From positions 794,188-858,187 of the forward strand of contig NZ_CANMNP010000001.1 of NCBI RefSeq assembly GCF_947499295.1: 64,000 nucleotides of DNA, written 5' to 3'. The notes under the pieces were generated by a model. It saw only the letters and a program-made list of their open reading frames with translations. It was not told the DNA's origin and searched no databases. Positions 47,933 to 57,760 of the stretch are shown piece after piece. Each line of letters opens with the position of its first letter. The stretch's first letter is position 1. The position numbers and the translations under genes are program-made. Source of the stretch: an uncultured Roseibium sp. (GTDB lineage Bacteria; Pseudomonadota; Alphaproteobacteria; Rhizobiales; Stappiaceae).

Positions 47933-48942
47933 CCATGGTCACCTCATCGACCGAGACGACTGCCAAGCGGTCTTCAATCGATTTCAAGACGATCGGACCG
48001 GCCCTTGCCCTTCTGATCCTGTGTATCATCGGCTTTTTGCTGAACCCGTCATTTGTCAGCGAAGGCAATCTGACCAACCTTTTGACCCGTTCCGCCTTCA
48101 TCGGCATCATCGCGGTCGGCGCTACTTTCGTCATCACGGCCGGCGGTATCGACCTCTCGGTCGGTTCGATGGCCGCGGCGATTTCCGGTGTCATGATCAT
48201 CATCATGAACAACGCAGTCGATACGATGGGGACCGGTGTCGCAACGGTTCTGCTCGGCTGCGGCTGTGCCGTGGTACTCGGCATCGGTGCGGGTTGGATC
48301 AACGGTGCCCTGACAACCAAAGGCAAGATCGAAGCGTTCATTGTCACCCTTGGTACAATGGGTATCTATCGTTCGCTCGTGACCTATTTCGCCGATGGCG
48401 GGACCTTGTCGCTCAACTTCGATATCCGCGGCACCTACCGACCGGTCTACTATGACAGCTTCCTTGGCCTCCCCTACCCGGTCTGGGTATTCATCGGAGT
48501 GGCCATCTGCGGCTGGCTGCTACTAAACCGGACCGCATTCGGGCGCTACTGCACGGCGATCGGATCAAACGAAGCCGTTGCCCGCTACTCTGCGATCAAT
48601 GTCGACCGTGTGAAAACGCTTACCTATGTCATCCAGGGTCTGTGCGTTTCGTTCGCTACGATCATTTATGTTCCGCGGCTCGGTTCGGCGTCAGCCTCGA
48701 CCGGTGTTCTCTGGGAATTGGAAGCAATTGCGGCTGTGATTATCGGGGGCACGGTTTTGAAGGGCGGATACGGCCGTATTGGAGGCACGATTCTGGGCGC
48801 TTTGATCCTGACGACCATCGGCAACATTTTGAACTTCACCGATCTGATCTCGAACTACCTGAATGGAACCATGCAGGGCTTGATCATCATCGTTGCGGTT
48901 CTACTGCAGCGCAGCGACTGGAAACTTGGCAAGAGCAAGTAA
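47929..48942 (+). CDS. Sugar ABC transporter permease (RbsC type)
   Basis: A 337-residue permease with about ten helices. ATFVITAGGIDLSVGSMAA and the late EAIAAVIIGGTVLKGGYGRIGGT are hallmarks of ribose-type permeases. TTG at 47929 lies 7 nt after GGGAGG and overlaps the ATPase stop; an ATG two codons later has a less favourable 13-nt spacing. It forms the channel with the ATPase. Confidence 0.94.
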   Translation: MTMVTSSTETTAKRSSIDFKTIGPALALLILCIIGFLLNPSFVSEGNLTNLLTRSAFIGIIAVGATFVITAGGIDLSVGSMAAAISGVMIIIMNNAVDTMGTGVATVLLGCGCAVVLGIGAGWINGALTTKGKIEAFIVTLGTMGIYRSLVTYFADGGTLSLNFDIRGTYRPVYYDSFLGLPYPVWVFIGVAICGWLLLNRTAFGRYCTAIGSNEAVARYSAINVDRVKTLTYVIQGLCVSFATIIYVPRLGSASASTGVLWELEAIAAVIIGGTVLKGGYGRIGGTILGALILTTIGNILNFTDLISNYLNGTMQGLIIIVAVLLQRSDWKLGKSK

Positions 48943-49049
48943 GTCGATGCGCTGAACTCAACGGAATAGGGACCCGTCCCCAATTTAAAGACCGGCTCGC
49001 ACCGGACGGGAGAGGTGCGTCCAAGTGAAATGCATTGGAGGAGGAAACC

Positions 49050-50006
49050 ATGCTTATGAAGAAAGCCTTGGGAGCAATGGCAGTGACAGGGATGCTTGCC
49101 TTTGCAGGCTCCGCAGTTGCCGACGAGAAAATCAAGATCGGCGTCAGCTATCCGACACCGACCCATGCCTGGGCTGCAGGTATGAACTGGCACGCGGAAC
49201 AGGCTGAAAAGAGGCTCGAAGAGCTTTATCCTGATGTTGACCTTATCCTAGTCAACTCTCCGGACCCCGAAGCACAGGCCAGCGCCCTGGAAGACCTTGT
49301 GTCCGTCCATCAGATCGATGCTCTGGTGGTTCTGCCGTTTGAATCCGAGCCGCTTACCGACCCTGTGCTGAACGTCAAGAAATCCGGCGCCTGGATCACA
49401 GTCGTCGACCGCGGTCTCAGCCAGCCGGGCATCGAGGACCTTTATGTCGCCGGCAATAACCCGGAACTCGGCCGTGTTTCGGCTCAGTACATGAAGACCC
49501 GCTTGAAAGACGGCGACAACATTGTTGTCCTGCGCGGTATTCCAACAGTGATCGACAATGAGCGTTTTGATGCGTTCATGGCGGAAATCGAAGGTTTCGG
49601 CATCAATGTCCTGGATCACAAACACGCAAACTGGAACCGCGATGACGGCTTTGAAGTGATGCAGGACTTCCTGTCCCGCTTCCCGGATATCGATGCAGTC
49701 TGGGCACAGGACGACGATATCGCAATCGGCGTTGTGGCAGCGCTCAAGCAGGCAGGACGTGATGGTGACGGCATGTTCGTTGTCGGTGGCGCGGGCATGA
49801 AGGAAATCATCAAGGGCATCATGGATGGTGAAACGTTGATCCCGGTCGACGTGCTTTATCCGCCCGCGATGATCGCAACGGCCATGGATGCAACTGTTCA
49901 GGCATTCAAGTCCAACGGGCCAGTGGCCGGTCGCTACATTCTCGGTGCGACCCTGATCACCAAAGACAACGCAGAAAGCTACTACTTCCCGGACTCACCG
50001 TTCTAA
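49050..50006 (+). CDS. Sugar ABC transporter substrate-binding protein (RbsB-like)
   Basis: A 318-residue periplasmic protein. A signal peptide (MKKALGAMAVTGMLAFAGSAVAD) covers the first 26 or so residues. The mature protein has the type I periplasmic-binding fold, with GVSYPTPTHAWAAGMNWHAE, WITVVDRGLSQPG and AVWAQDDDIAIGVVAAL. GGAGGAGG fixes the ATG at 49050. A gap of 107 bases before it may hold an extra promoter or processing site. A terminator-like stem-loop follows it. The ligand may be a hexose, pentose or polyol. Confidence 0.94.
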   Translation: MLMKKALGAMAVTGMLAFAGSAVADEKIKIGVSYPTPTHAWAAGMNWHAEQAEKRLEELYPDVDLILVNSPDPEAQASALEDLVSVHQIDALVVLPFESEPLTDPVLNVKKSGAWITVVDRGLSQPGIEDLYVAGNNPELGRVSAQYMKTRLKDGDNIVVLRGIPTVIDNERFDAFMAEIEGFGINVLDHKHANWNRDDGFEVMQDFLSRFPDIDAVWAQDDDIAIGVVAALKQAGRDGDGMFVVGGAGMKEIIKGIMDGETLIPVDVLYPPAMIATAMDATVQAFKSNGPVAGRYILGATLITKDNAESYYFPDSPF

Positions 50007-50023
50007 GGAACAAGTAGCCACTT

Positions 50024-50060
50024 GGGCCGGGGTCTTGCGATGGGGTCCCGGCCCATTTTT
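50024..50060 (+). terminator. Terminator-like stem-loop after the binding-protein gene
   Basis: Arms GGGCCGGG (50024-50031) and CCCGGCCC (50047-50054) are followed by ATTTTTG. It sits 18 bases after the binding-protein stop and 22 bases before the next start codon. It would end part of the transcripts there, giving more binding protein than downstream enzymes. Confidence 0.7.
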
Positions 50061-50082
50061 GTCCCTACTCTGGAGAGAGAAA

Positions 50083-51138
50083 ATGAAAACCATCAAGGGT
50101 CCTGCACTGTTTCTAGCCCAGTTTGCCGGGGATGAAGCGCCATTCAATTCCTGGGATTCAATCACAAAGTGGGCCGCTGATTGCGGCTATCTCGGTGTGC
50201 AGGTGCCGAGTTGGGACGGGCGCCTTATCGATCTGGAAAGGGCAGCGAGTTCCAAGACCTATTGCGAAGAGTTTGCCGGGACCGCAAAGGAAAACGGAGT
50301 TGAGATCACGGAACTCTCGACTCACCTTCAAGGCCAGCTGGTTGCCGTACATCCGGCCTATGACACTGCCTTTGACGGTTTTGCAGCGGCCCATGTGCGC
50401 GGCAATCCAACCGCAAGGCAGGCCTGGGCTGTCGATCAGGTGAAAATGGCGCTCGCCGCCAGCCACAATCTCGGCATCTCGGCTCATGCGACCTTTTCCG
50501 GTGCCCTTGCTTGGCCCTATCTCTACCCTTGGCCTCAGCGTCCTGCAGGCCTGGTGGAAACGGCTTTTGACGAGCTTGCAAAACGATGGCGTCCCATCCT
50601 CGACTATGCCGAGGATATGGGTGTCGACGTTTGCTATGAAATTCACCCGGGCGAAGACCTGCATGACGGCATCACGTTCGAAATGTTCCTTGAGCGGGTA
50701 AGCAATCATAACCGATGCAAGATGCTCTACGACCCCTCGCACTACGTGCTGCAATGCCTGGATTACCTGGACAATATCGACATCTACAAGGACAGGATCG
50801 GCATGTTCCACGTAAAGGACGCCGAGTTCAATCCAACCGGTCGGCAAGGTGTCTACAGCGGCTATCAGCCATGGGTTGACCGGGCGGGACGGTTCCGCTC
50901 GCTCGGTGACGGACAAGTCGATTTCGGTGCGGTTTTTTCCAAGATGGCAGCGAACGACTTTGACGGCTGGGCCGTGGTTGAATGGGAGTGCTGCCTGAAA
51001 CATCCGGAAGACGGTGCACGGGAAGGCGCGCAATTCGTTAAGGACCACATCATCCGCGTCACAGAAAAAGCCTTTGACGATTTTGCTGACGGAGGTACCG
51101 ATGACGCCGCCAACCGGAAAATGCTTGGAATAAGCTAG
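50083..51138 (+). CDS. Sugar phosphate isomerase/epimerase-like protein (xylose-isomerase-like TIM barrel)
   Basis: A 351-residue AP-endonuclease-2/IolE-type TIM barrel. VCYEIHPGEDLHDG, DPSHYVLQCLDYLD, MFHVKDAEFNPTG and AVVEWECCLKHPEDG hold the metal-ligand Glu, Asp/His, His and Glu expected for this fold. GGAGAGAG supports the ATG at 50083. With the Gfo/Idh/MocA enzyme next, it should convert an imported sugar or polyol derivative by isomerisation, epimerisation or dehydration. Inositol-type or rare-sugar catabolism is plausible. Confidence 0.87.
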   Translation: MKTIKGPALFLAQFAGDEAPFNSWDSITKWAADCGYLGVQVPSWDGRLIDLERAASSKTYCEEFAGTAKENGVEITELSTHLQGQLVAVHPAYDTAFDGFAAAHVRGNPTARQAWAVDQVKMALAASHNLGISAHATFSGALAWPYLYPWPQRPAGLVETAFDELAKRWRPILDYAEDMGVDVCYEIHPGEDLHDGITFEMFLERVSNHNRCKMLYDPSHYVLQCLDYLDNIDIYKDRIGMFHVKDAEFNPTGRQGVYSGYQPWVDRAGRFRSLGDGQVDFGAVFSKMAANDFDGWAVVEWECCLKHPEDGAREGAQFVKDHIIRVTEKAFDDFADGGTDDAANRKMLGIS

Positions 51139-51320
51139 TCAGAGCACGCATTTCATTGCCGCACGCCATCCTGCCGGACATGTCATTGATGACGAATTCA
51201 ATGATCTTCTCCGGGATGGCGTCGGCACGCTTCCTCCCGGCAGCGTTTCTTTGTAAAGAGTATTCAATCGATTTATGAAGCGCCGAGATGGGTGCTTGAA
51301 GAACAAACTGGAGGACCAGG

Positions 51321-52481
51321 ATGGCCATTGAAGGAACAGACAGCGCGCAAACACGCCCGATCCGCCTCGGCATGGTGGGAGGTGGCAAGGATGCCTTTAT
51401 CGGAGCGGTCCACCGGATTGCCTCCAGGATCGACGGTGCCTATGACCTGGTTGCCGGTGCCCTTTCCTCCACGCCGGAAAAAGCGCTTGAATCCGGGCGC
51501 GCACTCGGTCTGAAGGAGGATCGGACCTACGCATCCTTCGCTGATATGGCCAAACGCGAGGCCAGGCTGAAGGATGGCATCGAGGCCGTCGCGATTGTAA
51601 CGCCCAACCACGTGCACTATCCGGCAGCCAGGGAGTTTCTGAAACGCGGTATTCATGTCATCTGTGACAAGCCGCTGACGTCTACTCTTGCCGACGCCAA
51701 GAAGCTGGTCAAAGCGGCAGAAAGCTCAAGTGCCCTGTTTTTCCTGACGCATAACTATACCGGCTATCCGATGGTCCGTCAGGCACGCGAACTCGTTCAA
51801 AGTGGTGAGCTTGGTACAATTCGTGTGATCCAGGTCGAATATCCGCAGGACTGGCTCACGATTGAACAAAACAACAAGCAGGCAGAATGGAGAACCGACC
51901 CAGCGCGGACCGGGCTGGGCGGCTCGACCGGCGACATCGGCACTCATGCCTATAATCTGGCAAGCTTCATTACCGGTCAGCTGGCTGAAAGTCTCGCGGC
52001 CGATCTCCAATCCTTCGTGCCGGGCCGACAGGTGGACGACAATGGCCACGTGATGCTTCGCTATGCCAGCGGTGCGCGAGGCATGCTTTGGTGTTCGCAG
52101 GTCGCACCGGGAAATGAGAACAATCTCAAGATCCGCGTCTATGGCGACAAGGGCGGTCTGGAGTGGCATCAGGAAAACCCGAACTATCTTTACCTGACAC
52201 CATTTGGCGAACCGAAACGGATTATCACCCGTGGTGGTGCAGGCATGTCGGAGAGTGTCGGGCCTTCAACCCGCATTCCACCAGGACATCCTGAAGGATA
52301 CCTGGAAGGCTTTGCAAACCTTTATAAGGACGCGGCAGATGTCATCCGTGCCCATCAGCGTGGGGAAAACCTCCCGTCGCTCGTGCCGAATGTGGAAGAC
52401 GGTCTGGCCGGCGTTCGTTTTATCGATGCCTGCGTAAAGTCGTCTTCAAGGAATGCGGCCTGGGTCAAACTCGACGGCTAA
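51321..52481 (+). CDS. Gfo/Idh/MocA-family oxidoreductase
   Basis: A 386-residue NAD(P)-dependent dehydrogenase. The Rossmann loop is [29 protein letters not shown] gives the cofactor-proximal Lys in [20 protein letters not shown] places the catalytic Asp/His in the substrate domain. GGAGGACC precedes the ATG. A 182-base gap separates it from the isomerase gene, but the same strand and context argue for the same regulon. It probably oxidises the imported cyclic sugar or polyol. Confidence 0.9.
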   Translation: MAIEGTDSAQTRPIRLGMVGGGKDAFIGAVHRIASRIDGAYDLVAGALSSTPEKALESGRALGLKEDRTYASFADMAKREARLKDGIEAVAIVTPNHVHYPAAREFLKRGIHVICDKPLTSTLADAKKLVKAAESSSALFFLTHNYTGYPMVRQARELVQSGELGTIRVIQVEYPQDWLTIEQNNKQAEWRTDPARTGLGGSTGDIGTHAYNLASFITGQLAESLAADLQSFVPGRQVDDNGHVMLRYASGARGMLWCSQVAPGNENNLKIRVYGDKGGLEWHQENPNYLYLTPFGEPKRIITRGGAGMSESVGPSTRIPPGHPEGYLEGFANLYKDAADVIRAHQRGENLPSLVPNVEDGLAGVRFIDACVKSSSRNAAWVKLDG

Positions 52482-52497
52482 CGCTGCCAACGTTCCA

Positions 52498-52537
52498 CAA
52501 AAAGCGCCCGAGCACGCGTGTCTCGGGCGTTTTTTTC
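52498..52537. terminator. Bidirectional intrinsic terminator between convergent operons
   Basis: Stem CGCCCGAG (52505-52512) / CTCGGGCG (52522-52529), extended inside by CACG/CGTG, is flanked by an A tract on the left and seven T residues on the right. It can terminate both the rightward Gfo/Idh/MocA operon and the leftward aldehyde dehydrogenase operon. Confidence 0.9.
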
Positions 52538-52556
52538 TGAAATTTAGACGTTTGGA

Positions 52557-54065
52557 TCAGCTTTCCGGCAGCAGCGTGCCGGGCAGGTTCTGATAGCAAA
52601 CCGGCCGCAGGAACCTGCGAATTGCCAGCGTGCCAACCGAAGTCGCACCGAAGTTCGTCGATGCCGGATATGGACCGCCATGAACCATGGCATCAGCGAC
52701 CTCAACACCTGTTGGAAACCCGTTTGCCAGGACACGGCCCGCCTTGCGTTCAAGGACTGGCATCAACGTGCGTGCAAGCGCGGTGTCCCCCTCTTCCAAA
52801 TGCAGCGTGCAGGTCAGCTGACCATCGAGGCTCTTGGCGATCTCAACCATCTGCGCGTCATCTTTCACGCGCACGACAATGCCGAGCGGGCCGAAAACCT
52901 CTTCCCCGAGCTGTTCGTTTTCCAGCCAGGCTTCACCTGTCGTTTCAAAAAGATAGGGAGAAGCTTCCCGGGCATCACAGCTGGTACCCATCAACTCCCG
53001 AACGCCGGTGGTACCGGCAACAAGCTGACTGCCTGACCGGAAGGCTGCCGCGATTCCATCCGTCAACATGGTTTGCTTGCCAACCTCATTTAGAGCCGCA
53101 GCCGCAACTTCGACGAAAGAATCGGCATCAGGACCGTCAACAAGGATGACAAGACCCGGATTGGTGCAGAATTGACCTGCTCCCATGGTCAGCGACCCCG
53201 CCCATCCCTTTGCGATGGCCTCACCTTTGCCCGAAAGTGCCGCGGGCAGCAGGAACATCGGATTGACAGATCCCAGTTCACCGAAGAACGGGATTGGAAC
53301 CGGGCGCTGCGCGCAAAGATCAAACAACGCGCGGCCACCCCGCAAGGAACCTGTGAAACCGACAGCACTGATCAACGGGTGCTGCACCAGCGCCTGCCCG
53401 ACTTCGTAGCCGTCTCCCTGGATAAAGGAAAACACGCCAGGATGCAGGCCGCACGATTTGACCGCAGCCGAAATCGCCTCAGCGACAATTTCACCCGTAC
53501 CCGGATGCGCCGGATGGCCCCTGACCACAACGGGACAACCTGCTGCAAACGCAGATGCCGTGTCGCCACCCGCAGTCGAAAAGGCCAGAGGGAAATTGGA
53601 TGCACCGAAAACCGCGACCGGCCCGATCGGTCTTTGCACCAGTTTCAGGTCAGGGCGCGGCAAGGGTTGACGGTCTGGAAGCGCCTCGTCGTGGTGCTGA
53701 TCCAGGTAATCACCTTTGAGAATATGTGCGGCGAACAAACGAAGCTGACCCGTTGTGCGGCCACGCTCCCCATTGAGGCGCGCTTCAGGCAGCCCAGTTT
53801 CGGATGTCCCGATCTCGGTGATGGCTTCGGCCCGCACTTCGATTTCATCTGCAATTGCATTCAGAAACTTGGCCCTGTCCTCACGCGAGGAATATCCGAA
53901 GGTCCAGAACGCTTCCTCAGCCGCGCGGCAAGCCGCATCCACCTGAGCAACCGTACCTGTGGAATAGCTATGAGGTGTCCCCTGCGCGGGCTGAGACAGG
54001 AACGAAGCGTCGCTCCCAACCCATTGACCTGCAACGAGTTGCTTTCCGTGAGGCATAAAAGTCAT
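52557..54065 (-). CDS. Alpha-ketoglutaric-semialdehyde (2,5-dioxovalerate) dehydrogenase
   Basis: A 502-residue aldehyde dehydrogenase. The catalytic Cys is in MGAGQFCTNPGL and the general-base Glu in FFGELGSVNP. GASNFPLAFSTAGGDTASAFAAGCPVVVRGHPAHPGTG is the cofactor region characteristic of the KGSADH group, which oxidises 2-oxoglutarate semialdehyde to 2-oxoglutarate. ATG at 54065 has a modest AAGG; a TTG 30 nt upstream is an alternative. It is the last gene of the chvE-ggu-arabinose operon and performs the last step of the predicted non-phosphorylative pathway. Confidence 0.9.
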   Translation of the reverse strand: MTFMPHGKQLVAGQWVGSDASFLSQPAQGTPHSYSTGTVAQVDAACRAAEEAFWTFGYSSREDRAKFLNAIADEIEVRAEAITEIGTSETGLPEARLNGERGRTTGQLRLFAAHILKGDYLDQHHDEALPDRQPLPRPDLKLVQRPIGPVAVFGASNFPLAFSTAGGDTASAFAAGCPVVVRGHPAHPGTGEIVAEAISAAVKSCGLHPGVFSFIQGDGYEVGQALVQHPLISAVGFTGSLRGGRALFDLCAQRPVPIPFFGELGSVNPMFLLPAALSGKGEAIAKGWAGSLTMGAGQFCTNPGLVILVDGPDADSFVEVAAAALNEVGKQTMLTDGIAAAFRSGSQLVAGTTGVRELMGTSCDAREASPYLFETTGEAWLENEQLGEEVFGPLGIVVRVKDDAQMVEIAKSLDGQLTCTLHLEEGDTALARTLMPVLERKAGRVLANGFPTGVEVADAMVHGGPYPASTNFGATSVGTLAIRRFLRPVCYQNLPGTLLPES

Positions 54066-54091
54066 GTCAAACCTTTTGGTTTTGTAACTGA

Positions 54092-55016
54092 TCAATAGTG
54101 AAAGGCGTCAGTGGTGAGCCTGCGGCCCAGTGAAAACGCATCGCAGACATGGATCATAGGGTAAAGATCCATATCACTGTTACCGTGTCTGATCAGTTCT
54201 GCCATGCGGGCATAGAGATTGGCATATTCGTGGTCCGCGCCTTGTTTCACCAATGTGCCGTCAATTTCGAGCTTTGCACCGCCATCTGAAAGCTTTGCAC
54301 TTCCCTGGTCGGTCTCCACATCGATATCCCAGGCCTGCGGCCCGTCTTCTCTCCAGTCGAAAACTGCGCGCATGTCTGCGCCGGTGGGGTCGACGAAGGT
54401 CAGGTCCGCTGCAATTGGTGTCGACCTGTTCTCCGGAAATTCAAGTGCGGCTTCGCTCAAATGAACAGGATACGGCAAGATTTCAGTCAGGATCGACAAG
54501 GCATTGATGCCAGGATCGAACACCCCCATGCCACCCGGCTCCCAGATCCACTCCTGACCTGGATGCCAGCGGCGGACATCTTCTTTCCAGGTAATCATCA
54601 GTTTTCGGATGACGCGGTTCGACAGCCAGGACTTCAAGTCCGGTACACAATCGGAATAGCGTGAATGCCATGTCGCGAAAATCGAAACCCCTTGTTCCTT
54701 CGCCAGGTTCTCGAGCGTGAAGCACTCGGCAAGGCTTTGTCCAGGAGGCTTTTCCAGCATCACATTCTTGCCTGCATGCAGCGCCTTGGCCGCGTACTCA
54801 AAACGAGGCTGAGGCGGAATGGCCAGGAGAGATCGTGGTGATGTCGGGCCTGCGGTCCAGCAGCTCGTCAAGCGTTTCGAAGTTATCAAGGCCATCAATG
54901 GAGGCATGCCTGCTGACCGCAGCTTGCAGCGACCAGTCCGGATTGTTCTCGATTGCCGGAATATGCTGGTCCCGGGCAATCTTGCCAATGCCAACCAGCG
55001 CCAGTTTTTCTGCCAT
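54092..55016 (-). pseudogene. Gfo/Idh/MocA sugar 1-dehydrogenase, frameshifted
   Basis: The span is 925 bases, one more than a multiple of three. The first part (from ATG 55016: MAEKLALVGIGKIARDQHI ... RRPDITTIS) is in one frame, and the rest (LAIPPQPRFEYAAKALHAGK, LEKPPGQSL, EWIWEPGGMGVFDPGINALS) is in another. Joining at about 54824-54832 gives a normal 307-residue protein, so one extra base, probably a C in the run read as TCTCCTGG on the minus strand, breaks it. The family includes L-arabinose and D-galactose 1-dehydrogenases, which fits the pathway. It could be a real inactivation or a sequencing error. Confidence 0.85.
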
Positions 55017-56758
55017 CAGTGGGAGTCCTTTGGCACCGCGGAACCGCGGCAACCTCTCAGAAAATCAAAGTCAGCGCCTGTGTCTGCCCCTTCGACATGG
55101 TCGTGAAACAGGCGGGCGTAGCCGCTTTCCGGGACATGGTGCGACGGTGTCCAAGCGGCCAACCTGTCTACTAGCTCAACCTCGGATATGTCCAGATGCA
55201 ATCGACGGTTTGGAACATCCAGTTCGATCATGTCGCCTGAGCGAACGACGGCAAGCGGGCCTCCGGCGGCAGCTTCGGGCGACGTATGCAGCACGACTGT
55301 TCCATAAGCCGTCCCGGACATGCGGGCGTCGGATATGCGCACCATATCCGTAATTCCTTTTTTCAGAACCTTAGGGGGAAGCCCCATGTTGCCGACCTCG
55401 GACATACCGGGATAGCCCTTTGGGCCGCAATTCTTGAGAACCATGATACACGTTTCATCGATGTCGAGGGCTTCGTCGTTTATCTTTGCCTTGTAGTCAT
55501 CAATGTCTTCAAACACCACGGCCCTGCCTCTGTGCTGCATCAGGTGCGGAGATGCTGCGGAAGGTTTAAGGACCGCACCGCTTGGGGCCAGATTGCCTTT
55601 CAGAACGGCAATACCGCCTTGCGATGTAAGGGCGCGGTCAACCGGCAGGATGACGTCTTCATTCCAGTTTCGGGCGTCTTTCACCTGGTTCCAAATCGGT
55701 TCGCCGGCAACTGTTATTGCCTCCTTGTTTAGCAGGTCTGCATCACCAAGACGCTTGAGGACGACGGGGAGACCACCTGCATAGAAGAACTCCTCCATCA
55801 GGTATTTGCCGGACGGCATCAGGTTGACGATCGTCGGAATGTCCTTGCCGAAACGATCCCAATCCTCAAGCGACAAATCCAGACCAACACGTCCGGCAAT
55901 GGCAAGCAGATGGATCACCGCGTTGGTTGACCCCCCTATTGCGCCATTGGTGCGGATCGCGTTTTCAAAGGCTTCTCGTGTCAGGATGTCCGACGGTTTC
56001 AGATCGTCTTTCACCATTTGTACGATGCGGCGACCGGACAAATGCGCCATCACCCGGCGACGGCTGTCGACAGCAGGGATCGCCGCATTGCCAGACAAGG
56101 CCATACCGAGAGCTTCCGTCATGGAGGCCATGGAGGATGCCGTTCCCATAGTGTTGCATGTTCCCGGAGAGCGGCTCATAGCCGTTTCTGCTTCGAGAAA
56201 CTCCTCCTGTGTCATCTCCCCTGCTTTGACGGCTTCTGAATACTTCCACAAATGTGTTCCTGATCCGACCCGCTCTCCCTGGAACCAGCCGTTCAGCATG
56301 GGGCCACCGGTGACCACAATGGCCGGCAGGTCGACAGACGCCGCCCCCATCATCAGTGACGGAGTGGTCTTGTCGCACCCCACAAGCAAGACGACCCCAT
56401 CCAACGGCGCACCGCGGATGGCCTCTTCGACGTCCATGCTGGCAAGATTGCGGAACATCATGGCCGTCGGGCGCAGAGTGCTTTCGCCTGTCGAAAAGAC
56501 CGGAAATTCGACAGGAAACCCTCCAGCTTCGTAAATCCCGTGTTTGACCCGTTCTGCCAGATCCCGCAAATGCGCGTTGCAGGGTGTCAATTGCGACCAG
56601 GTATTGCAGATGCCGATCACGGGACGGCCATCGAACAAGTCATCAGGCAGGCCCTGATTTTTCATCCAACTGCGGTGATAGATGTGATCGCGGCCCGTGC
56701 CGCCGAACCATTCGGTCGAACGCAGTTTGCGCGGCCACTTTGCGGGTTGGAAAACCAT
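55016..56758 (-). CDS. Dihydroxy-acid dehydratase family, L-arabonate dehydratase-like
   Basis: A 580-residue IlvD/Edd-family iron-sulfur dehydratase. Cluster ligands are Cys60 (CNTWSQLTPCN), Cys128 (GCDKT) and Cys201 (SPGTCNTMGTASSM); Lys130 is the carbamylated metal-binding lysine. Sugar-acid dehydratases of this family differ from IlvD in exactly these features (WFGGTGRDHIYHRSWMK at the start, SQLTPCN). It overlaps the next dehydrogenase gene by one base. It should dehydrate L-arabonate, or a related aldonate, to the 2-keto-3-deoxy acid. Confidence 0.92.
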   Translation of the reverse strand: MVFQPAKWPRKLRSTEWFGGTGRDHIYHRSWMKNQGLPDDLFDGRPVIGICNTWSQLTPCNAHLRDLAERVKHGIYEAGGFPVEFPVFSTGESTLRPTAMMFRNLASMDVEEAIRGAPLDGVVLLVGCDKTTPSLMMGAASVDLPAIVVTGGPMLNGWFQGERVGSGTHLWKYSEAVKAGEMTQEEFLEAETAMSRSPGTCNTMGTASSMASMTEALGMALSGNAAIPAVDSRRRVMAHLSGRRIVQMVKDDLKPSDILTREAFENAIRTNGAIGGSTNAVIHLLAIAGRVGLDLSLEDWDRFGKDIPTIVNLMPSGKYLMEEFFYAGGLPVVLKRLGDADLLNKEAITVAGEPIWNQVKDARNWNEDVILPVDRALTSQGGIAVLKGNLAPSGAVLKPSAASPHLMQHRGRAVVFEDIDDYKAKINDEALDIDETCIMVLKNCGPKGYPGMSEVGNMGLPPKVLKKGITDMVRISDARMSGTAYGTVVLHTSPEAAAGGPLAVVRSGDMIELDVPNRRLHLDISEVELVDRLAAWTPSHHVPESGYARLFHDHVEGADTGADFDFLRGCRGSAVPKDSH

Positions 56759-56761
56759 TGG

Positions 56762-57757
56762 CTAGAGAACTTTCACAAGTGTGGCTGCGTTTTCGTCCGC
56801 GCGAAAAGCAAGACGGTTTTTGAGGGGAACGCCAAAACCTGGCGCGGAAATCTCAACTTCATCGCCTTCTTCGCAGGAAATACCGTCGGCAAATGAAAGC
56901 GTTGCCGTACCGAACATGTGCACATGAACATCACCAGGCTGACAAAACAGCTCATATTTGAAGTGATGATGTTCCAGATTGGCCAACGAGTGAGACATGT
57001 TCGCCTCACCCGACAGGAACGGTTTTTCCCAAAGGACATTGCCGTTCCGCAATATCCGGCTTGTCCCCTGGACCGTTTCCGGCAATGACCCGACCAGCAG
57101 CTCCGGCCCGAAGGATGCAGGTCGCAGTTTGGAATGCGCCAGATAAAGGTAGTTCTGCCGTTCCATCACATGGTCGGAGAATTCATTCGCGAGCGCAAAC
57201 CCGACCCGGTAAGGCGTGCGGTCTTCTGCAATCACGTATATGCCGGCAATTTCAGGTTCCTCGCCACCATCTTCGCTGAAGCCTGGGCTAACCAGTTCAG
57301 CCCCCGGCGCGACGGCAGCGCTGCCATTGCCCTTGTAGAACCATTCGGGTTGAACACCCACGTGTCCCGGCATTGGACGTCCGGCTTCCAATCCCATGTG
57401 AAACATTTTCATGGAATCTGTAAGGTTGTCGGGATCCTCTTTCACCTTGTTGTGCATCGCATCGCGCGTTGACGCAGACCCAAGGTGCGTCAAACCCGTA
57501 CCGGTCAAATGCATGTGCGCAGCGTCCGGATGGTGGATCGGCAGCAGCAGCCGGTTTTCTTCCGCAAGCTTTTCAAGATCGACAGCAGGTCCAAGGTCAT
57601 GTGACCTGATACACGATGTCAGGCTCTGCTCGCGGCTGATTGCTTCTTTCACCAGGTGGTAACTTGATGGCACATCTTTCAGGATCGAGGCTTCGCTGCC
57701 GTTCCGAACGACAACGGCAAGTTCACCTGAATCGTCCCTAATTTGCGATATCAGCAT
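56762..57757 (-). CDS. gguC: GguC/AraD1 family protein (FAH-like), probable 2-keto-3-deoxy-arabonate dehydratase
   Basis: A 331-residue member of the fumarylacetoacetate-hydrolase superfamily that follows gguB, as in Agrobacterium. HLTGTGLTHLGSASTRDAMH, PGFSEDGGEEPEIAGIYVI and YRVGFALANEFSDHVMER hold the metal-binding Glu/Asp residues of the FAH fold. The xylonate-pathway enzyme XylX is also FAH-like and dehydrates a 2-keto-3-deoxy pentonate. By position between arabonate dehydratase and the importer, GguC should make the 2-oxoglutarate-semialdehyde step. GTG/ATG start pair; ATG at 57757 chosen. Confidence 0.87.
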   Translation of the reverse strand: MLISQIRDDSGELAVVVRNGSEASILKDVPSSYHLVKEAISREQSLTSCIRSHDLGPAVDLEKLAEENRLLLPIHHPDAAHMHLTGTGLTHLGSASTRDAMHNKVKEDPDNLTDSMKMFHMGLEAGRPMPGHVGVQPEWFYKGNGSAAVAPGAELVSPGFSEDGGEEPEIAGIYVIAEDRTPYRVGFALANEFSDHVMERQNYLYLAHSKLRPASFGPELLVGSLPETVQGTSRILRNGNVLWEKPFLSGEANMSHSLANLEHHHFKYELFCQPGDVHVHMFGTATLSFADGISCEEGDEVEISAPGFGVPLKNRLAFRADENAATLVKVL

Positions 57758-57760
57758 CAC

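Noticed and set aside
53172..54098. A 308-codon plus-strand frame
   Set aside because: Antisense to the aldehyde dehydrogenase gene; no recognisable protein content.
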